A stretch of 64,000 bases of DNA, from the NCBI GenBank assembly GCA_017562135.1, contig QEYB01000282.1, forward strand, positions 496,001 through 560,000. The letters run 5' to 3'. Shown here piece after piece: positions 25,132 to 36,500 of this stretch (position 1 is its first letter; each line of letters begins with the position of its first letter). The notes under the pieces are model-generated. The model saw only the letters and a list, made by a program, of their open reading frames with translations, was not told where the DNA came from and ran no database searches. Both the position numbers and the translations under genes were made by a program. This stretch comes from Dipylidium caninum. Lineage: Eukaryota > Platyhelminthes > Cestoda > Cyclophyllidea > Dipylidiidae.

Positions 25132-26083
25132 ATGGCCTCTCATCTTCACCCCATCTTCCCTCTCATCTCCTCCATCTTCGCAGTCCTCACCATCGTCCAG
25201 CCTCGTGTCTGTGCTCACGTCAACTTCCCCCAGTGGGATCCTATCAACTGGCTGGTGAGAAGCACCGACCACGTGGAACTCGTCTGCTATCACCCCGACT
25301 ACTACCCCTTCAATGACATGGAGAGTATTCTCAAGATGCAGTGGATCCTCCCCAAATCCACCTCCTACTTACACCTCAGTCCCGGAAATGCCACCGAGGG
25401 ATGGATCGCCATGGACAAGACGTCCAACTACACGCTGGTCATCGAGAGGAAGAGGGTGCATGTGCCCGAGACTGCCAACGGCATGTACGTGTGTGCTGCT
25501 CTCGCCAAAGTCTTCCCCGACCAACCCGGCAACAGGACGCACGCCTGGTTCTACCTGCGATGGGGTGTGGGCATGTACACCAATGTGCCCGCCATGCAAG
25601 AGGGCACACTCGGACAGAGGTCAGCACATTCTCGTACCTCCAAACAGACCAGTTTTGTCGTTCTACTGTCTGGTTGTCGTCTTGTCGTGTTGTCGTGTTG
25701 TCTGGTTGTCTGGTTGTCTGGTTGTCTGACTCCTCGTCCTCCTTAAAGTGACTGGAACGGATGACAGTTGTGTGTGTTCTTCTGCCTCATTAATTGTCTG
25801 TTTACCGCTTGTCTGCCCCTATGTCTCTCTGTCTGTCCGTCTGTCTACCTTTCATGATAATGTCTCACTGGCAGCGATTTTTCCTTCACACAGATACTAC
25901 TGGTGCTTTACCTATGCCTGGGTCTCCTCTCTCGTCGCCATAGCGATTATGGTTCTTTTCTCCCTCACCGTCCACTTCCACTACAAAGAAGTGTCCGATG
26001 TTTTGGAAGAAGATGAGTCCTACACCAACAGTGAAGTTTCGAGGGTGGAATCAAATCACTCTGAGAAGTGGGAGAAGGTGTGA
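25132..26083 (+). CDS. Ig-like single-pass membrane protein, copy 1
   Basis: Exons 25132-25619 and 25894-26083 give 225 residues. Residues 1-28 form a signal peptide (LISSIFAVLTIVQPRVCA). The ectodomain has the hallmarks of one Ig-type fold: Cys52, Trp71 and Cys121 in MYVCAALAK. It has sequons at Asn86, Asn99 and Asn134. A membrane-proximal segment (YLRWGVGMYTNVPAMQEGTL) is followed by a helix of about 25 residues from YYWCFTYAWVSSLVAIAI and an acidic cytoplasmic tail with DVLEEDESYTNSE. The intron falls exactly between ectodomain and TM (AG plus A makes Arg). It is a member of a three-gene cluster (others at 29014-29730 and 31511-32488). I do not recognise a named family; an adhesion or host-interface role is only inference. 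Confidence 0.85.
25660..25740 (+). repeat. Tandem TTGTCTGG-type repeat inside the intron of Ig-like gene 1
   Basis: Tandem TGTCTGGT and TGTCGTGT units fill the 5' half of the intron. The equivalent intron of copy 3 has a shorter version. CTGTCTGTCCGTCTGTC also recurs in both introns near their 3' ends. Confidence 0.75.
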
Positions 26084-26822
26084 AGCAAAATCTTCGAAAG
26101 GGACATTCTATCACCCTCCCCGCTGAATACCTCTACTCTCCGACCCCACTTAGACCCTCACAACGATAGTTCGCCCACTCATTGTTTGAATTAAATCCAA
26201 TTTCTGGTTTTTTCTACGAATAAGGTCGTTTCATAGGACTTTGGTGTCTTCCAGTGTCGAAATGCATTCAACTGTACAGCAGCCAAATTAACATAGAGGA
26301 AAAGCGTTATATAGTATATAATACTTAATTTCATTACAGGTGGCAAATAAAGGTGGAAGTTAGATTAGTTGTTTGTACTGCGAATATCATGTAAGAATAA
26401 AATAGGAGGATACGTGTAATAATGTTGTAGCATGAAGGAATTTTAGGGAAGTTCACATAGAGGAAAGAAGAAAGGGGTGAGTTTAAAAAAACAGCCACGT
26501 TAATAAATACTTAGGAAATACACCAATTGTGAGTGAATTTGATCTCGATGGGACATGAGAATCCCAGGGATAAGTGGAAAGTATTTGGGAAATGGACTAT
26601 ACGTTGAGCGAACGCTACTTAATCATTTAGCAGTAGCAACGGTCGAGGATAAATGACGGAAGTAATGGCGAATTCGATCAAGGAAGAATAAATAAACAGT
26701 AAAACCGCCATAAAGACAATATACATTTTTAACAAGCCATTTATATCCTTACCCGTTCACCAAACACCTTGTTTTGCTCTGAAAATAGCAGTCCTTTCAA
26801 CACACACACACGCAAACACATA
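26084..26822. other. Spacer after Ig-like gene 1
   Basis: AT-rich, with a CA-repeat at 26801-26822. It shows no similarity by eye to the matching spacer of copy 3, so the duplication is not continuous through here. Confidence 0.5.
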
Positions 26823-27270
26823 CAGGTTAGCTCCAAAGCTCAAGTTAACCTCTAGACTCATTGCCATACCTAATTTCCACTAATCACATGCTCGCACTAC
26901 CCGCTAAACGAGACCTTCCCACCCTGCCACGTTCACATCCAAACACAGAAAACTCCGTTCCCGTTCACCAACACCAACATCGACAACACCGCCCATCTCC
27001 AAAGTCTCAACTTACCATCAGAAGCCTCGGCGACATCGTCTTTCTAACTAGTCGTCGCGTTAGGCCCAGCTCACTGCCACCAGGTCGTCACATTTAGCAC
27101 TCGCAGCATAGTCCTCGTCCTACTCGCGTCTGCACGCTATTTACATCGATACAAGTGAGAAGGACCTCTGCATCGGGCTGTGATCTACTCCACTCTGGAC
27201 GCCTACACTATCACATTCGGACCAGTTCGTGCGGATAGCCCCTTCCTAATCAAGTCTTACGTGTGGGCAT
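26823..27270 (+). pseudogene. Degraded member of a co-duplicated repeat block (plus-strand copy)
   Basis: This block aligns by eye with the minus strand of 30362-30776. Shared landmarks include ACAGGT(T/G)AGCTCCAA, TCTCCAAAGTCTCAACT, CACCATCAG-like and GGACCTCTGCATC. On this strand the frame VPVHQHQHRQHRPSPKSQLT matches the other copy but is interrupted by stops. It lies about 740 nt downstream of Ig-like gene 1, mirroring the position of the other copy after Ig-like gene 3. The original gene is not recognised. Confidence 0.55.
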
Positions 27271-29013
27271 AAGTCCTGTGTCTGACGGGAGAGCACTCAA
27301 TATGTTATTCTCTGCGAGAGAACTTGGAGCTGATCTTCACCGCAGGTCTCAGTAAACCCCACTCCAAATGACTGACTGCATTTCGATGATGATCTGCCCA
27401 CCTGTCAGACACCTCATCACTCCACCGCCTCTCCAACAGTCCGACTTTCAGGCAATGAAACCAGGTGGAATCAATCCTCTCCGCATCTTCCTTGGCCTCC
27501 CTAATCCTGTCACCACCTCCTACGTAGCTCCGTCATGAATCGAGACGGAGCAAACTTAATGCCGACTAAAATCGGGTGGAGAAGTGGTGCATGCCTCAGA
27601 TGTGCGTCACTACCAGTAGCATGCATCTTGAAGTGAATTCCTGTGGATTTTCCGACATTATAAAACCAAATATCAGTGTAGATTAAGAACATGGCACCTC
27701 CTTCCTTAATACCACCGTTGGGGAGGCGCACTGGAGTGTGAAGAGTTGCACAAAGGCAGAGTTTTTTGAGTTTAACCACCTCCCAAAATATTTACACATC
27801 GATTGTAAGTGGGTGGGCGGGCTAGTCTGCCTTCTCTATCTGTTGTACGAGATTTTACTTCATACCAGTCTCCTCAAGCCCGAGGAAAAACCCAAATGTC
27901 ATGCAGCCTCGTTGAGATGGCTTCATGAGAAACTGGAATGAGGGTGACCCCGAGAGAACCGATGGTTGTAGTAGGTGCTATCCATCAGTCTTGTTTCACC
28001 ACACCCGAGGTCTTCGCTTTCTACTCTTCCCTCATTTCCACTCTTTTCCCTTATTGTCCCATCTCTGGTTACCAGCAGTGGGCACAAATAGGTCAGATTA
28101 ACAGGTTTTTAAACCTTTATTACCTCATTATGAGTCTTAATCGCTGGGCTGACGAGGTAACACTAGGGGACTCTAAAATTACGCTAAAGGTATCTTCTGT
28201 CAACAAAACGAGACGTTGGGTCTTTTTTACGCTAAGGACAGATGCATTACGAACAAGTTGAAAGAAAGCGGAAAATGTTCGTCTAGAAGAGGTGCGTGTG
28301 GTTGGTGGCTAGGAGGTGTCCAAGGTGAGACTTTTGGTTAATTAGACGGCTTCTCAGACGCCCATCACGTCTGTAAGGCGCAGAAATCGGACGCTAGCTG
28401 AGAGGAGGTTGGGAGAGACGCTTTCGACTCTTAATCCTCATCCTTTCCACCACTTCTGACTGCATTGAGAGCGTTTTTCACTTGCCCGCTAGTAATCCTC
28501 CTTCAATACCACTTCTTGATGATCTATTTCTATAAATGTCAAAGGGTCGGGTAGTCCACCCCTCGAAAGACAATGGCTTTAATCCGCATTCCTGCCTGAT
28601 GCTCCATTTCGCCATGCCAGTTGGAAAGAAAGGCGAGTTATCGAGGTGCCAAGAAGCACAGAACGCCGAAAGTCAGTAAGCCGAGAAGGGAAGACTAAAA
28701 CGGCCTATAAATAAGACCGAAGGGCCCCCTTTCAGCACCGCTGACCTTCCAATATTAATTTCAGCAGCTGAGCTTAACCAATCATCGTGAATGGGTGGAC
28801 TGGCGAAACGTTTACGAAGAGACTTGGGATTAGCCGAAAATCATGCTTCTGTAACAACTGTCTGAAATGAAATGCAACGGAGGAAGGTGAAGGGGCACAT
28901 ACCGATGAAATATACCGCGGAATGTGAAAATGATAGAAGAGAAAGTCACTCAATGCGGGTATGTGTGTATTGCAGTGTGTGAGGCGAATGGTGAGGCATA
29001 AAGTTAAGGGGGA
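27271..29013. other. Spacer at the centre of the inverted Ig-like cluster
   Basis: No supported gene. The open frames at 27738-28261 look random, with no splice context. Confidence 0.4.
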
Positions 29014-29730
29014 CTAAAACGATTCGTTGTTTTTCAGATCCACGGAAATTTGACGCGCTCGCTTCAGATTTGGAGACGATTTCTTCTCCTCCACTAAACT
29101 CAACTCATCGCTCCCCTCCTCCTCCGACGCTGGCATCTTGGCACCACCCTTGTAGTGGAAGTGCACGGCGACTGCGAAGAGTATCATTATGACAATAGTG
29201 ACGAGGCAGGCGACCCAAGCGTAGGTGAAGCACCAGTAGTACCTCTGGCCGATGGTGCCCTCGTTCATGGCGGGTACGTTGGTGTAGAGACCCACTCCCC
29301 ATCGCAGGTACGACCAGGCGTACACGTTACTCGACTGGTTATTGGGGTCCACCTTGGCGAGTGCCGCGCATACGTACATACCGTCGACGGAATCGGGGAC
29401 GTTCATGCGTGACTTATCAATGTATAGAGTGTAGTCCTGACCAACGGGAAGCACTTTCCACCCCTCGTCGGACTCATCAGGCTGTAGGTGACGGTAGGAG
29501 GTTCGCTCAGGCAAAATCCACGTTACTTTAATTGCCTTGGAAATGTCGTTGAAGGGGTAATATACACGATGAGTGCAGGGCAGTCGTATGATGTCGGTGC
29601 TTCGTACAACCCAATGGACAGGATCCCATTGCGGAAATTCATCGTGCACGTCAGCTCGCACGACGGCGAGAGGGGCTAACACGGCGATGACGAGAAAAAG
29701 GCAGGAAATGGAGTGCATATGACGGAGCAT
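29014..29730 (-). CDS. Ig-like single-pass membrane protein, copy 2 (intronless)
   Basis: One uninterrupted frame of 238 residues, colinear with copies 1 and 3 but clearly diverged. It has a signal peptide (SISCLFLVIAVLAPLAVVRA), the conserved FPQWDP and YYPFND, the Cys pair (LPCTH and MYVCAALAK), the shared LRWGVGLYTNVPAMNEGT and a membrane helix (ACLVTIVIMILFAVAV). The cytoplasmic tail is lysine/serine-rich and ends NNESF. Unlike its paralogues it has no intron between ectodomain and TM. The start may be the Met four codons later. A TATAAAAG box lies 330 nt upstream. The function is not recognised. Confidence 0.85.
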   Translation of the reverse strand: MLRHMHSISCLFLVIAVLAPLAVVRADVHDEFPQWDPVHWVVRSTDIIRLPCTHRVYYPFNDISKAIKVTWILPERTSYRHLQPDESDEGWKVLPVGQDYTLYIDKSRMNVPDSVDGMYVCAALAKVDPNNQSSNVYAWSYLRWGVGLYTNVPAMNEGTIGQRYYWCFTYAWVACLVTIVIMILFAVAVHFHYKGGAKMPASEEEGSDELSLVEEKKSSPNLKRARQISVDLKNNESF

Positions 29731-30058
29731 TGACGTGGATTTGAAAGGTGTTGCAAACCTGTATTTCTACAAGGGACACGGGGAAGACATACTCACTGGA
29801 GGAGCGTAGGAAAAGGCAGGGACATTGCAACAGACGTGCGTGCACAGAGCCAGAAGAAAGGGAGACCGGGGGAAAAGGAGTGAAGCGATGATAGAAGCAG
29901 AAACAGCGAAGGCGAGGAAGGTGGAGAGGGAGAGTTAGCGTTCGAGTTAGAGGAAGAAGGAATGGGAGTAAGAGGCAAGTGAAGGAGAAATGGCGTACCT
30001 TAAGAGGTAGATGTTCCGATCGCAGACGGTGCAATAATGCGGTGAGACGAAGTGGTCC

Positions 30059-30066
30059 CTTTTATA
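30059..30066 (-). promoter_or_regulatory. TATA box (TATAAAAG) for Ig-like gene 2
   Basis: Read on the minus strand, TATAAAAG lies about 330 nt upstream of the ATG of Ig-like copy 2, comparable with copy 1. Confidence 0.5.
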
Positions 30067-30361
30067 TTCACAGCTCAAGGGGTGTGCCCGTGAATATGAG
30101 GGTGAGCGTAAGTGTAAGTGCGTGTGGTTGTCAATTCGAGTGGCTTCGGCAACAGCAGATTTATCTCACTCGTTCTGACACCTTCGCCCCTCATTACTCT
30201 TTCTCCTTAGTTTCACTACGCCTCTCCCCTCGACCTGTCTGACTCACTCCTCACCCAGACGCAGGGATGACTGCTTCTGAATGGATCTTAACCATAAACG
30301 TGGTCTCTGAGCTTCTAGGGATGTGTCATGGTGACAGGGACAGGTGCCTTCCGCGACGCTT

Positions 30362-30776
30362 ATACGCACATAAAACTCGATTAAGAAGGTTTCGTTCGAA
30401 TGAGGTGCCTCGTCTGTGGCGGGATGGACGTCTGAAGTGTAATAGATCACAGCCTGATGCAGAGGTCCTCCTCCCTCGTGTGCGTATGAACCGCGTGAAT
30501 GCGCGAGAAGTACGAGGACAATGCTGCAAGAGCGGAATGTGACGACGTGGTAACGGTGCGGTGGACCCAACGCGACTGCTAGAGCGACAGCGTTACTTAG
30601 GCACCTGATGGTGAGTTGAGACTTTGGAGATGGTTGGTGGTGGTTGTGTTGATGGACGGGAACGGGTTTATTATTGGTTGAGTGTGAACATGGCACAGTG
30701 GAAATGTTTCGTTCTGAGGGAAGCAGGTGGAGCGTTGAGTCTAGACATTGACTACAGCGTTGGAGCTCACCTGTGT
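30362..30776 (-). pseudogene. Co-duplicated repeat block, minus-strand copy (open frame retained)
   Basis: The partner of 26823-27270. Here a 185-codon frame (30801-30244) stays open and includes VPVHQHNHHQPSPKSQLTIR and FLIEFYVRISVAEGTCPCHH. A hydrophobic segment (CSIVLVLLAHSRGSYA) could be a signal peptide or noise. Because the + copy is interrupted and no splice model emerges, I call it a repeat or pseudogene block. It might be an exon of a real secreted protein. It lies 735 nt downstream of Ig-like gene 3. Confidence 0.45.
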
Positions 30777-30801
30777 CTAGGAATAAGTAGTTAGCAAACA
30801 A

Positions 30802-31510
30802 AATGGTGTCCTTTTTGAATATATGCTGTTTACTTTTTCCTCACTGAATTCTTTCTATGCTTGATATGCCCTAATAACTCGTCCCTCGCCTTCGCGAAGT
30901 TTTTTGAACCGCCGAATTCGTTAGTCTTTGCAACTCATTAAGTATCTACCTTCTCATGTTACAGCTGCAACTGACCTACTTGGAATTTTATGGTTAGAGA
31001 ACATGTTCTACACATGTCCATTATTTGTGCTCGTAATCTCAGTCTTACTTAAATTCCTTTGCGACTTTACATGAATTCTTACCTTTAGCAGGCAAGTGTT
31101 TCATATTATGTTTTCGTCTTCGCCTCAAATGCCTGATCCTGTCACGCCGCAGTAACCGCGCGCAAATTAAACCTTCATGGCTCTGAACATTCCTGTTCAT
31201 ATTGAAGTAGAAGAACTAATCTGACAGTTCTTTTTTTTCAGCATCATAGATATATGCTCAGAAATACAGCCGACTGGTATTTTGTAAGACCGTTTAAGTC
31301 AATCACGAAAATCTTATAAGGTTAATGTGGTGAAATAACAGTTTTTCCCATTTTTAGGATATAACGACCTAGCCAAAGACAAAATGCTACGTATAAAAGG
31401 CAGTAAAGATAAGACTGAATTTCGCATGTTCTAATTGAGTATTATTTGAAAATCTATTGAGAGGCAAGTGACAGAAATGTAGGCGTTATTTCCCTTAACA
31501 ACCGGTACAT
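30802..31510. other. Spacer between repeat block and Ig-like gene 3
   Basis: AT-rich; no gene seen on either strand. Confidence 0.5.
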
Positions 31511-32488
31511 CTAAGTACCATCTGTACGGCAGCCGTCAAGGCCTTCGAAAGGTAACCCCCTTTTCAGAGCAGATGCCGCGTAGTCTCCCATCGAAGAACT
31601 CTCACTTAAAGCGTCCCATTCGTCTGCCGTAGATAGAGCCGGACCTGTCTTATATCGGAAGTGCATGGTGAGGGAGAAGAGAACCATAATCGCTATGCCA
31701 ACGAGAGAGGAGGCACAAGCGTAGGCTAAACACCAGTAGTATCTGTGTGAAGGAAAAATCGCGGCCAGTGAGACATTATCATGAAAGGTAGACAGACGGA
31801 CAGACAGAGAGACATAGAGGCAGACAAGCGGTAAACAGACAATTAATGAGGCAGAAGAACACACACAACTGTCATCCGTTCCAGTCACCCTTAGGAGGAA
31901 GAGGAGTCAGACAACCAGACATCCCGACAGCACGACAGCACGACAACCAGAGAGTAGAACAACAAGACTGGTCTCTTTGGAGGTGCGAGAATGTGCTGAC
32001 CTCTGTCCGAGTGTGCCCTCTTGCATGGCGGGCACATTGGTGTACATGCCCACACCCCATCGCAGGTAGAACCAGGCGTGCGTCCTGTTGCTGGGTTGGT
32101 CGGGGAAGACTTTGGCGAGAGCAGCACACACGTACATGCCGTTGGCAGCCTCGGGCACATGCACCTTCTTCCTCTCGATGAGCAGCGTGTAGTTGGACGT
32201 CTTGTCCATGGCGATCCATCCCTCGACGGCAGTTCCGGGACTGAGGTGTAAGTAGGAGGTGGATTTGGGGAGGATCCACTGCATCTTGAGGATGCTCTCC
32301 ATGTCATTGAAGGGGTAGTAGTCGGGGTGATAGCAGGCGAGTTCCACGTGGTCGGTGCTTCTCACCAGCCAGTTGATAGGATCCCACTGGGGGAAGTTGT
32401 CGTGAGCACAGACACGAGGCTGGACGATGGTGAGGACTGCGAAGATGGAGGAGATGAGAGGGAAGATGGGGTGAAGATGAGAGGCCAT
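31511..32488 (-). CDS. Ig-like single-pass membrane protein, copy 3
   Basis: Exons 32488-32001 and 31742-31511 give 239 residues. The first exon has the same length as in copy 1 (488 nt) and differs at only about 8 of 163 residues, for example Val30 to Asp and Asn-Ala-Thr to Thr-Ala-Val at residues 86-88, which removes one glycosylation sequon. Cys52, Trp71 and Cys121 are kept. The second exon keeps the TM helix (SLVGIAIMVLFSLTMHF) but its cytoplasmic tail (from KTGPALSTADEWDALSE) shares nothing with copy 1. Identity with copy 1 extends upstream of the ATG to about 32570 and stops abruptly at a CAG that could be a 5' UTR splice acceptor. Confidence 0.85.
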
Positions 32489-32570
32489 ATGTAGTGACGG
32501 TGGTTTTGTTGGTAGTCGGACGAGGGTTGGACGATAGCTTGTTTGATGTCAGTGAAAGTAGAACGCGATA
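32001..32570 (-). repeat. Inverted duplicate arm (partner at 25050-25619 on the + strand)
   Basis: The 5' flank and first exon of Ig-like copies 1 and 3 are nearly identical in opposite orientation, about 6.4 kb apart between arms. Both arms begin at TCAGTATCGCGTTC. This is too similar for old duplicates, given how different the second exons are. Confidence 0.8.
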
Positions 32571-33596
32571 CTGAGGGAAAGATTGATGGGAACAATTAAA
32601 TATATTGGGGCAAAGTAGCAAATGACAACATTTATTCATGTGAACAATGTATCTTTAATTTAAGGCAAAATTTAAGGAGTCTCACTTCTCAAAAAAATTT
32701 TTTATATTAGAAAATGTGACAGTGTAGAGTCGCAATGTCCCTGAAGCAAAAAAGTATCCTAACTTGTGGAAAGATGCCGGTTATTTATGCGTTCACGTGG
32801 AAAAATAAGGCTCATTTAAACCATTTATTACAGCTTATTAGTATGACAACTGTCATTTACGCTGGAGAATGCCTTTGTGCCATTAAATTTAGCTGATTTT
32901 GCCTTGATCCTTGGCCTTAGAGAATCGATGAAACTTAATTTATATATAGCAGATCAACTTTTCCCTCGTCCAATTTTTGCAGATCACATTTCATTTCTTA
33001 AGGGAAACAAAAATATTAAAATTGAGTGACTTCACTTTCAAGTGCATTAACTTTTTGTGCAGGAAAATGGTTTCCCTTAAGTCGTTTAATAAATCCGTAA
33101 AATTTATCTGCCTACCTTTTTTAATTATTGGCACATAAAATTTGTTGTCTTTTTTATGTTAATGTGCCCTTTGTTCCCTTGACCCTCTTCCCTTTTTTAT
33201 CATCTGACCTTGAATCTATATATTTTCTTTTAGTCCTCCATCTCATAGCACATTTTTGAATTACACCACTTATCGTTGTTACCGTTCTTTCCTTTCTTAC
33301 GCTAAAATTTTGATTTTACATAATTTCCACTCAAATAGTGGTAAATTTATCTTCATTACAGGGTTTCATGTGTTTAAATTCTCTTCTTTGGCTTTTCTAC
33401 GCTGTTTTTCTTGTTCACCGCAATGCCGAAACACTTCATGATCAATCATGCATTGGCATTGTACTACTGCACTGTTGCAATTTCCTACAATCGACAACTT
33501 TACACAACTTGTGTTTTTTATTTGTTGATTCCTTGGCCGTCTTATCTCTCACTCGCTATTTCTGTTAATTTCAAGGGTTGTCGTTTTCATTTTAAA
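32571..33596. other. AT-rich intergenic region before CYB5R4
   Basis: Probably holds the divergent promoters of Ig-like gene 3 (-) and CYB5R4 (+). No exon seen. Confidence 0.5.
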
Positions 33597-36500
33597 ATGA
33601 GCTCCGGTCGAGAAATTCCAAATATATCCGTCCCCTCATCTTCCTTTTCTTCGGCGCCCAGACAGGCGATTAAGTTAGTTGTCTTGCTTGTGCTATAAAT
33701 TTGTTTATTTCGTTGTAATTTGATTCACTGTATAGATAATACATTAATTTTTAACCAACTTTATCACGCCAGAACAATAATCGATTTCTTATAGTGTCTT
33801 CGTATAATGTCTACTTAAAATCCTTTTATGTGTAGTGTCTCAAACGTCCTCGCGTCATCTTCGTGGATTAATTCTTTTATAACTTTACATAGGGGCATTG
33901 GATTCTGGAATTCCTACGCAAGTAGTCCGGAGTACCTCACACGAGAGCCGCAAAATCGTCTTATATCACTGGAGGAGTTAGCTAAACACACAACGCTCGA
34001 CGATTTATGGGTGGCTTTGCGAAATGGACCATTCGGTGAGATCAATTACCTGGATTTCAGTCGTTAATGCCTTGTAGTTGTGATGAAAGATTTCTTTGAC
34101 TTTCATTCATTGACGACCGTTTTTATCATTTATTTAGTTGAGGTTTATGATGTGACGCCATTCGCTGAATTTCATCCGGGCGGCGCCGACATTCTTGCTC
34201 AATATGGCGGTGCAGATGCTACTGAGGCCTTCCGTTGTGTAAGACAAACTTTTGTTGCCAGTAACCCTCATTGAAGCATCGAAACATTGTAGTGAGTTGT
34301 ATTATAATTTTGTACTCCGTAGGCCCACGCTTACGTAAGCGTAAACATGATTTCTCGGTTAAAGATGGGCCGTCTTGTTCAAACCGGACAGGCACGTCCT
34401 TCGCTTAAGTGTGAGTCTCAAAATACCACACTACGTCATGCTTCTATTCGTGACGGATTTATATGGTCTAAGCATGAAACCAGTTTTTATCAAAATACCA
34501 CCATTTATTTTTTGACGGGCTTTTAGTTGTACAACAATACTGCTTTGTTTTGAGGCGTTGGGCTTCATTTACTGAAATTTATTCTTACCGCGTCTTCATC
34601 TCTTCTTTAGTCCTTTCACCTACCATGAACATAATGTCTAGACCACCTCCGTCGCTGGAGCACAAACCGACGCGAAGGCCCCGGTACGTCGTAGAGTGGA
34701 ATAAAACGGCTTGACTAACGTCATCATCAATATTGTTTACTTTGAAATCTTCAAGCTAGGGATGAGTAAATTATCCATTTGCTTTGCAATATGATTGATC
34801 TGTCATCTCTCAATGCAGACGAGCATGATTTTTGCCTGTCTGTGTTCTTCCTCTCTCGGTGATTGACCCATGTACCGTCAAAATACAGAAACGCGATAAG
34901 CAGTAGTGATACTTCAACGATGTATTAGACATGGAGAATTTAGTATGATCGCAAGAGTCGTCGAGGCTCGACCTGATGAAGGAAAGGTCACGTTGATGTT
35001 TCGGTATTTGTATCTCGAACGTAGAATGCCGTTGGTCAAATAATGGGACGATTGGGAGACGAAAGGGATTACAAACCAGATGGTTTTGACACATAACCAA
35101 AAAGCTAATTTAAAAGTATTTTTGGAAATTCTAAACTATAGTAGAGATTGTAAAGAAAAGTTAGGGCAGGGCGAGGAGTTATTCACACCCCGGATGATGG
35201 TGCAATAATTCGCCTATAAGCTTCGCGGCTGAAGTCTTTTCAAGGCATTGCATAGGGAGGGCTGGATGATGGAGGGCTGAGGAAGTTGAGTAGCCTCAGA
35301 CTGTTCACCTATCTGCCTTGATTCAGATTTATAGGTCTGCGTCCCGCCAACTAGCTTACAACTCACAAGTTGGTGAAAATGACGGATCCCATTTTCTATA
35401 TGTGCGGGAACCATTAATCATCTTCACGTTTCTCTTTTGTTTTTTTTTAAATCCAATTCCGCTCATACACATTCCCTTCTGAGGTCTTCATTTGAGGTAC
35501 GATCAAGGTCGTCTTTTTTACCCACTTATTTTATCTTCAGATGGAATTGGACCACCTTTCCGGAGCAAGCACTGATTACCTTGGAAATTGACTTAAGAAG
35601 GCAGATTGCATCCCTCACACCGTCTCGGCACCTTGTAGCCATCGCACAACCCGATGAACGTGAACCCCAACGCACCATCCTACGCATGCGCGTCTTACTC
35701 GATACAGCCTTTTACCTCCTCACACTCAGTAGGCAATTAGTTTTGGGGTTTGTTGTGCGACCCGCAGTTTGAGTACTATGCCACTACGATGCATCTGATT
35801 GTAGGGCTTCTACCAGACCTCACTCCCGACGTGCATAGCATACGTTTCAATCCAACATTTCCAATCGTCTCAACGAATCCACAGGTGTGTGTGAACCTTA
35901 AATTCCCCAAACAGTCATCTGACGTGCAATTCAGCACACTAGGGAGTGTGCTTCAAGATGAAATCGTCAGCTTCTCCAACATGCCCATACCAGGTAGGCC
36001 TGCGTTAGCCCCCGTGTACACTGCCAAAGCCTCATAGGTACTCCGAGGCGTTGACTGTTTGTCAGTCTCAGGATCGAGATTTGTTAATTCTTTCACGCTG
36101 AACCACTTCTCCCTCTCCCTGGCGAAATTGAATTATTTGAAATCCAAAGAGAGCGTAGTCAGAGACCGGTAGCGTAATAGACCTATGCCGGAAAATAACT
36201 GCGTCGCAATCACATTTTTCATTAAGGTGAATTATTCGATTGTAAAGTGACCGCCTCCCAACGCCTGGACAACTCGCCCCATCGACTGCTTCGACTGGGG
36301 TTTTCATCCGAAACTGTACACCTCTCTGTCCCCCTTCTCAATCATGTTTTCCTCAAGGTGCCGGACGAGGCTGGTCTGGTGCATTTACGACCCTACACTC
36401 CCACCTGTGTAAAACTGTCGCCGGAAGAGGAGGGGTCAACTAATGCCGCGGAAGTCGATATCATTGCCAAGGTCTATCCCCACGGAACTGTCTCCAGACT

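Noticed and set aside
27738..28261. Two consecutive + frames in the centre of the Ig-like cluster
   Set aside because: Random-looking composition, no signal peptide, no paralogue similarity, no splice model.
31872..32307. Long alternative frames over the Ig-like first exons (also 25313-25751)
   Set aside because: Arg/Ser/Thr-rich shadows of the GC-rich true exon; the signal peptide, Cys pair and TM join only in the annotated frame.
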